From Collybia mongolica (taxonomy: Eukaryota; Basidiomycota; Agaricomycetes; Agaricales; Clitocybaceae), in assembly GCA_013420905.1 (NCBI GenBank), contig JAAXNY010000004.1, forward strand, positions 4,836,001-4,900,000: DNA of 64,000 nucleotides, written 5' to 3'. The position numbers and the translations under genes were made by a program. How positions within the stretch are numbered: the stretch's first letter is position 1; each line of letters opens with the position of its first letter. Positions 59,251-64,000 of this stretch are shown here, one piece after another. The notes below the pieces were generated by a model that worked only from the letters and a program-made list of their open reading frames with translations, made no database searches and was not told where the DNA came from.

Positions 59251-62200
59251 CTAAGGAACATCGAATGCAAACGCAGTCTCGTTCGCTTCAAGGAAATCCA
59301 CCAGCCACTTGTACAGCAGCTGTTGTTTCGGGGGTGTTTCCCGTGTGTGAGACAGGCAATGGCGAAGTACATGTGGCACAGATTCCATAGGGAATCTGCA
59401 CCTACAGGCTGTGGGCTCTTCGGGGAAGAACCGAGATCGGAATGTCCCTATGGGGGCGTGTCTGGTTACGCAGCATGTTAAGCGTGCGGTGAGACCATGA
59501 CTATGTCCAGTCTTACGCATCCAGGGCCCACTTTTGACATGGGTTGGAGTGAGTGGGGTGTCCTTCTTCTCATAGAGAGGGAGGAAGTTCTTGCCAATGT
59601 ACTTTGAGGACTGGAATAGTGACTTCCAGCCACCAAGCATGCGTGTGACTGCCCCGCTCCTAGCGAAGTCAGCAGATATAACCAATGCCCCCCCCGCCTC
59701 GACACATGTCGAGGTGGTGAGGATGTGTGCCAGTTGGTGGTCCTCTATCTCCACACTGGGCATGATGTGGTGAAAGTGGACAGAGTTACCGGGATCATGT
59801 TGGAGCCAAGGCACCAGCACGCTACAGATGGCGAGGGACAAGTGTTGTCCAGAGTGATGAGACGCATCCATGCACAGATGGAGCGCATTTGTAGAATTGG
59901 AAAAGACGTGTATCTGATGTACATCATCGAGTCCGATTTCTCTGGCTTGAGTAATGCCCTCTGCAATTGCTCACAGTTCGGCACCATCAGATGTGGAGAG
60001 GCCGGCCACAGCCCAGTCCTCGTATAGATCGCCCTCATGCCATGCCCGGTAAACTGAGACTGACTGAAGAGGGAGTGGGGGAGTTGATGCATCTGTAATG
60101 ATACAGATGTGGTTGGGAGAATGGGAGGCCGCGTCTACAGCCCCCTTGAGGGATGTGGAGTGATCTTCCATAAACTTTTTGTGTTCCTTATCCGCCTTTG
60201 ACGGAGGGGAAACAATATCATAGACAATACGCCTTGGATATACATCCTTGGGGCGAGAGCCAGGGCAGTTAAGAGGATGGACAGGGTCCAGATCCTGGGA
60301 TGAGAGGTCGAGGTTAGACCACACCTCCGTGATAGGGGACTTCAGATCACCATTGATCTGATTTTTGAGGGTCTTGACTGAGAATTTGTGTTTCCCATTG
60401 ACTAGATGGCGAAAGGTATGGGTTGCCTGTAGCACTCGGGTGCGGACATGACTGCGTTCCACCAGCTTCTTAACATGAAGGTGAATCGGAGGTAAGCCTG
60501 TGATTGTTTCTGCTGCCCCCATGGGGCTGGTTTTGAAGGCGCCGGTAATCCAGAGGCACACACGCCGCTGCATTTTCCAGAGGGAGTCGAGGGGGCCTAC
60601 CATGCGGGCTCCTTTGTATAGAAGCCCGCGATTGTTTCTGCTGCCCCCATGGGGCTGGTTTTGAAGGCGCTGGTAATCCAGAGGCACACACGCCGCTGCA
60701 TTTTCCAGAGGGAGTCGAGGGGGCCTACCATGCGGGCTCCTTTGTATAGCCATAGCCTGCTCCCATATGTAGCTATGGGGAGAACACAGGCACAGTACAG
60801 CACTCGTTTGTGTTTGGGCCTAAGCCCATGAACTGAGTTGCCAAGGGCGAGCATGGCCCGCACCGATGTGAGGGCCTTGTTCGTGTAGCATTTGACATGT
60901 TCCCTGAAGGTGAGGGGCCGGTCAAAAAAGAAGCCCAGATAGCGCCATATGGTGCCAGGGTGGAGCGGTGTATCACCTGTATAGGGTGCATAACCTAAGT
61001 CAATGTCGGGGTTAGCATCACTGTGTTTCCGAGAGAAGTGAAATCCCTCAGACTTGCTGTGTTTGAGGACTAGGCCCATGGCCTGGATCAGTTTGAAGAC
61101 GACCTTGTATGCTCTCTTGAGCTTGGCTAGGTTTGTGTCCCATGACTTGGACTGTGCAATAATTGTGCCGTCATCAACATAGGAGATGAGAGTGGACTCT
61201 CTGACCCTTCGTTCAAATTCCTTGAGGAAGGGGGAGAGGCAGAGAGCAGAGAGGATGGGGGACAAGGCAGAGCCCTGGCCTACACCGACACTGGAGGGGA
61301 ATTCTGGGGATAGATTGTCATCCCATGCATAACGTGTACTCCGATCGACTAGATAAGACTTAAAGAACTGCACCACTTCTGGCACAAATCCTTGCTTTTC
61401 CAGGACAGAGAGAAGGACCTCATGATTAATAGAGGGGAAGAATTGGGCAAGGTCAAAAGTGACCACACTTGTTTTGAGACCCGCCTGCCATCCAGTGCGG
61501 ACAGTGTGCATGAGGAAGCACCCAGCATCCTCAGTGGAGTTCTGATGAACTCCTCCAAATTGATTCGGGTGGAGGACTCCATGTTCTGCAGCCTCAAACT
61601 GCAGTCTAGTGGAGAGCATCTTCTTGAGGAGTTTGCCCAATGTGTTCAGAAGAACAATTGGGCAGAATGCCTTGGGGGTGTCATACGAAGGTTTCCCGGG
61701 TTTCGGGATAACTACTGTAGTAGAAGCCTTGAATTTGGCAGGCCAGCAGCCTGTCCGGACGCAAGAGTTGGCCAGCCACAAGAAGAGGCAGCTCGCATGC
61801 TCATCCTGGACGAGCCATTTGAGATGGCGCCATGTGATGTGATCCGGCCCAGGGGCGGATCTATTTGAGGTGCCCATAAGGGCATCTGACATCTCGGCGG
61901 CAGAGTACGGGACCCACACCCTAGTGGTTGGGGATTCCCATTTGTTACCCAGTTTGGTCAGGTCAACGGGCCTGTCCATAGCTGAGTTGAAGGTGGAGTG
62001 GAGGGCATTCCACAATTGATCCACAGATGTGCAGGGCACTCCTTGGTATGAGATTGCCTCGACTGGGGGTGTCTTGCATGGTCCAACCCAGTCCATAAGG
62101 TCCCAGGGTCAGAGATTGTTGTGAGCAATCTCGTCAATTCTTTCGTCGAAATGCTTACGTTTTGCCTTACACATGGCCTTCTTGAAGGTTGACCAGTCAA

Positions 62201-63218
62201 CCAGGAGATTGGACTCCATCGTGACCGCCTTGGCATTAGCACAGTCAGAATCCCACCAAGACTTAGACCGGGCACAAGCCCGGTTAGCCTTAGCGTGATG
62301 AGACCATGTCACACCAAAAGCAACGGATATAGCCCTAGCAACAGCTTGGGTTTGATCAACTGACATAGCGCCAGGGATCAAGATCTGACCCAGGAGGAGG
62401 GAGACTTCACTGAGGAAGTCCGCCTCTTCTTCGGAGTTGACTTTGATGGACATTTTCCCCTCAGGCCAGTAGACCTTAAGGGGGATATCCAGTAATAACG
62501 GAAGGTGATTGGGTTCCCCCTTGTCTCCTAACGTTAGATCAGCTGTGTAGCCCTGGAACATCAGGACAAACACCAGGTCGAGAATTGAGCCACGGAGCGC
62601 CACGTTATATGGCCGATGGGTGACCCCTCCGGATGTCGGGGCCACTCTCTCCAGGTTAAGTATTGCAGCACACTCCATGAGCCTAGAGGCCATGGGGTGT
62701 TTGTGTGTAAGTGTCGCGTCCCAGTGAGATGAAGGGCAATTAAAATCCCCCCCCATATAACTCAAATCTGGTAGTGCATCCAGGTGGTCTTCGATGTACC
62801 GAATGGCCGAGCTGTTCTCATCGGAGTAGGTGTTCATCAGATGTATGGGGCCAAGATGCCCTTTTACAGTGATGACCATGACATCGCGATGATTCACAAT
62901 GTCAGATCAGAGCTTAGGTTTGATCGTGCGCATGGCCCGATTAACATAAGCGAGGACATGTGGCCTTTCATTGGCCCCATCAAACCCTTTAGGGTACATA
63001 GCTATCCAGTCCAGGTGGTTTGGTGGCCCTTTAACAGGGACCCTGTCCTTCTCCGTCAGGGAGGCGGTGTATCTCACAGTGGACCATGGTGGTTCCTGGA
63101 GAAATAAGATATCTGAGACGGATTTCATACGTTCCAGAAGGTTGATTGTCCAATTGTGCTTGCATCCCACATTTTGACAATAAATACGTAAAGTGTCTAC
63201 AGAGGTTGTACTACACAT
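59251..63218 (-). pseudogene. LINE ORF2: endonuclease, reverse transcriptase, RNase H
   Basis: ATG at 63218-63216 overlaps the stop of ORF1. Endonuclease (APE type): IYCQNVGCKHNWT, LFLQEPPWST, YMGGDFNCPSSHWD and a late GEPNHLPLLLD. RT: RSAPGPDHITWRHLK, SVVTFDLAQFFPSINHE, GVGQGSALSPILSA and the catalytic LISYVDDGTII. RNase H: ICIITDASTPPLPLQS and DGAEL...AIAEGI. A C-x-C...H-x3-C cluster lies near the end (CRCRFPMESVPHVLRHC). TGA codons interrupt at about 62908, 62109 and 59971, each where Arg fits. A 128-base tandem duplication at 60494-60749 shifts the frame. Stop TAG 59253-59251. Confidence 0.9.
60494..60749 (-). repeat. 128-base tandem duplication inside LINE ORF2
   Basis: Copies 60494-60621 and 60622-60749 are almost identical. 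Differences are C/T changes at CpG (CCTGTG against CCCGCG, GCGCCGG against GCGCTGG). Because 128 is not a multiple of three, the reading frame changes across it. Confidence 0.93.
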
Positions 63219-64000
63219 GGGTCAATGACTGTCGAACTTCTCGAGGGTTTGCCTGATGTCTATGGAGCCTGCCTCCTGTGACGTTGGGAAAAGGTGAGTT
63301 AGGGGTGGGAATGAAGCGTACCAGCTCATCTCCTACCTTCTGTGCGGTATACTTGGAGAAGACCCACTTCGGATTGTAGCGGTTCTTCCAGAATGAGCAG
63401 ATATGACTGTCAGATGCATGCGCAAGCATGCAGTTGACACATCGAGCTGGGTGTGGGCAAGGGTGACCTGCAGGGGTTGCCTCTCAAGGGGGGTTGGCCT
63501 TGGGCTGTTTTTTGCAGCACGCGGCTAACACGTGGTGGTGGTCGGTTTCATGTGGGCCAGCACAGATGGAGCACAGCTGCGTCTTGAATGGACAAACCTC
63601 TGTACGGTGTCCATACCTCCAGCAGTGGGGACATATGGGGACTCCAACTTGGTTCTCAGTGGGCAGGATGGTGAGTTTCTTGGACCCGAGCATGAAGCTT
63701 TGGCCCTTGAGGCTACAGAGGTGCTGTCCACCTCGCGAGTCATAGATATTGAAGAACACCGTGCCGGTGTCTGATGTCTGGGAGTTTCTTACCATCCTGG
63801 GCCTAGACCCTTGGTAAAAGTGGATGGCCTCATGCCAGGGGCATTTACCGAGGATCTCGGCAATGTCATCTGGTGTGAGGGGTATGGGGGTACCATTGGC
63901 GGCATACTTGATGTGCACTCCAAAGTAAGGGAAGTCGGGGATGCGAAGCAATGACTTGGATGAGCCTACTTCCACACGCGTTTCCACAGAGTCGTCTTTG
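63211..64000 (-). pseudogene. LINE ORF1 (Gag-like), 5' truncated by window edge
   Basis: Reads leftward from the window end. Gag-like region with GVHIKYAANGTPIPLT and LGKCPWHEAIHFYQGSR, then knuckles CPHCWRYGHRTEVC and CSICAGPHETDHHHVLAACC. A TGA at about 63484 falls after KANPP, with the frame continuing EATPAGHPCPHPARCVNC and ending LTHV, stop 63211-63213. Multiple CCHC-type knuckles are usual for Tad1/I-clade ORF1. Confidence 0.85.

Larger units (their letters stand above)
58899..64000 (-). mobile_element. LINE (Tad1/I-type non-LTR retrotransposon), 5' end beyond window
   Basis: Runs leftward. The poly(A) tail appears as a T run at 58900-58911; 3' UTR 58912-59250; ORF2 59251-63218; ORF1 63211 to beyond 63987. 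ORF2 carries endonuclease, RT and RNase H. Several TGA codons and one tandem duplication inactivate it. No target duplication could be identified because the 5' end is outside. Confidence 0.9.

Noticed and set aside
1..64000. CRISPR arrays, prokaryotic operons or rRNA genes
   Set aside because: No regularly spaced repeats or rRNA signatures; intron-rich eukaryotic genes throughout.

Overview
The window looks like a repeat-laden chromosome segment of a filamentous basidiomycete, most likely an Agaricomycete. Genes carry many introns of about 45-60 bases with GT...AG ends and CTAAT/CTGAT-like branch points. The gene content is also typical of that group: F-box-like proteins, alpha-type kinases, a Tnp2 (CACTA) transposase, chromovirus-type Ty3/gypsy elements and a Tad/I-type LINE. 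I cannot name the species.

Positions 1 to about 25.5 kb are gene-bearing and mostly single-copy. In order they hold a RING-finger gene cut by the window edge, a HEAT-repeat gene resembling importin-4/Kap123, an F-box-like gene, an unknown membrane-anchored coiled protein, a WD40 protein with a C-terminal membrane tail, a tiny gene that seems to need a 6-base microexon, a SUN-domain-like protein, a large Pro/Gln-rich protein of unknown role, a second F-box-like gene, an unknown secreted or membrane protein and a four-exon small membrane protein. A 177-185 base tandem repeat lies at 17.7-18.1 kb.

Positions 26 to 36.2 kb hold an intact four-exon Tnp2 transposase gene (26010-30003, minus). Next to it is a cluster of RING-finger genes on both strands around one HMG-box gene. 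Three of these RING genes, plus the one at the window start, share the same zinc-ligand layout and an intron just after the first ligand pair.

Positions 36 to 64 kb form a nest of mobile elements. An alpha-kinase gene (minus) is split by a 2.75-kb element with terminal inverted repeats. Upstream of it is a truncated integrase-core gene cut by gypsy element A (44706 to about 58898). Element A is itself interrupted by a Tc1/mariner element (47136-48743, TA duplication) and by a younger gypsy element B (51363-57543, 448-base LTRs, CATCC duplication). The 3' end of A abuts the poly(A) end of a LINE that runs leftward past the window edge. Almost all reading-frame damage in A, B, the Tc1 and the LINE is TGA where an arginine codon is expected, and the two LTRs of B differ only by transitions. 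Both fit loss of methylated CpG. Element A also carries an extra zinc-knuckle ORF between pol and its lost 3' LTR, which is the most unusual gene in the nest.
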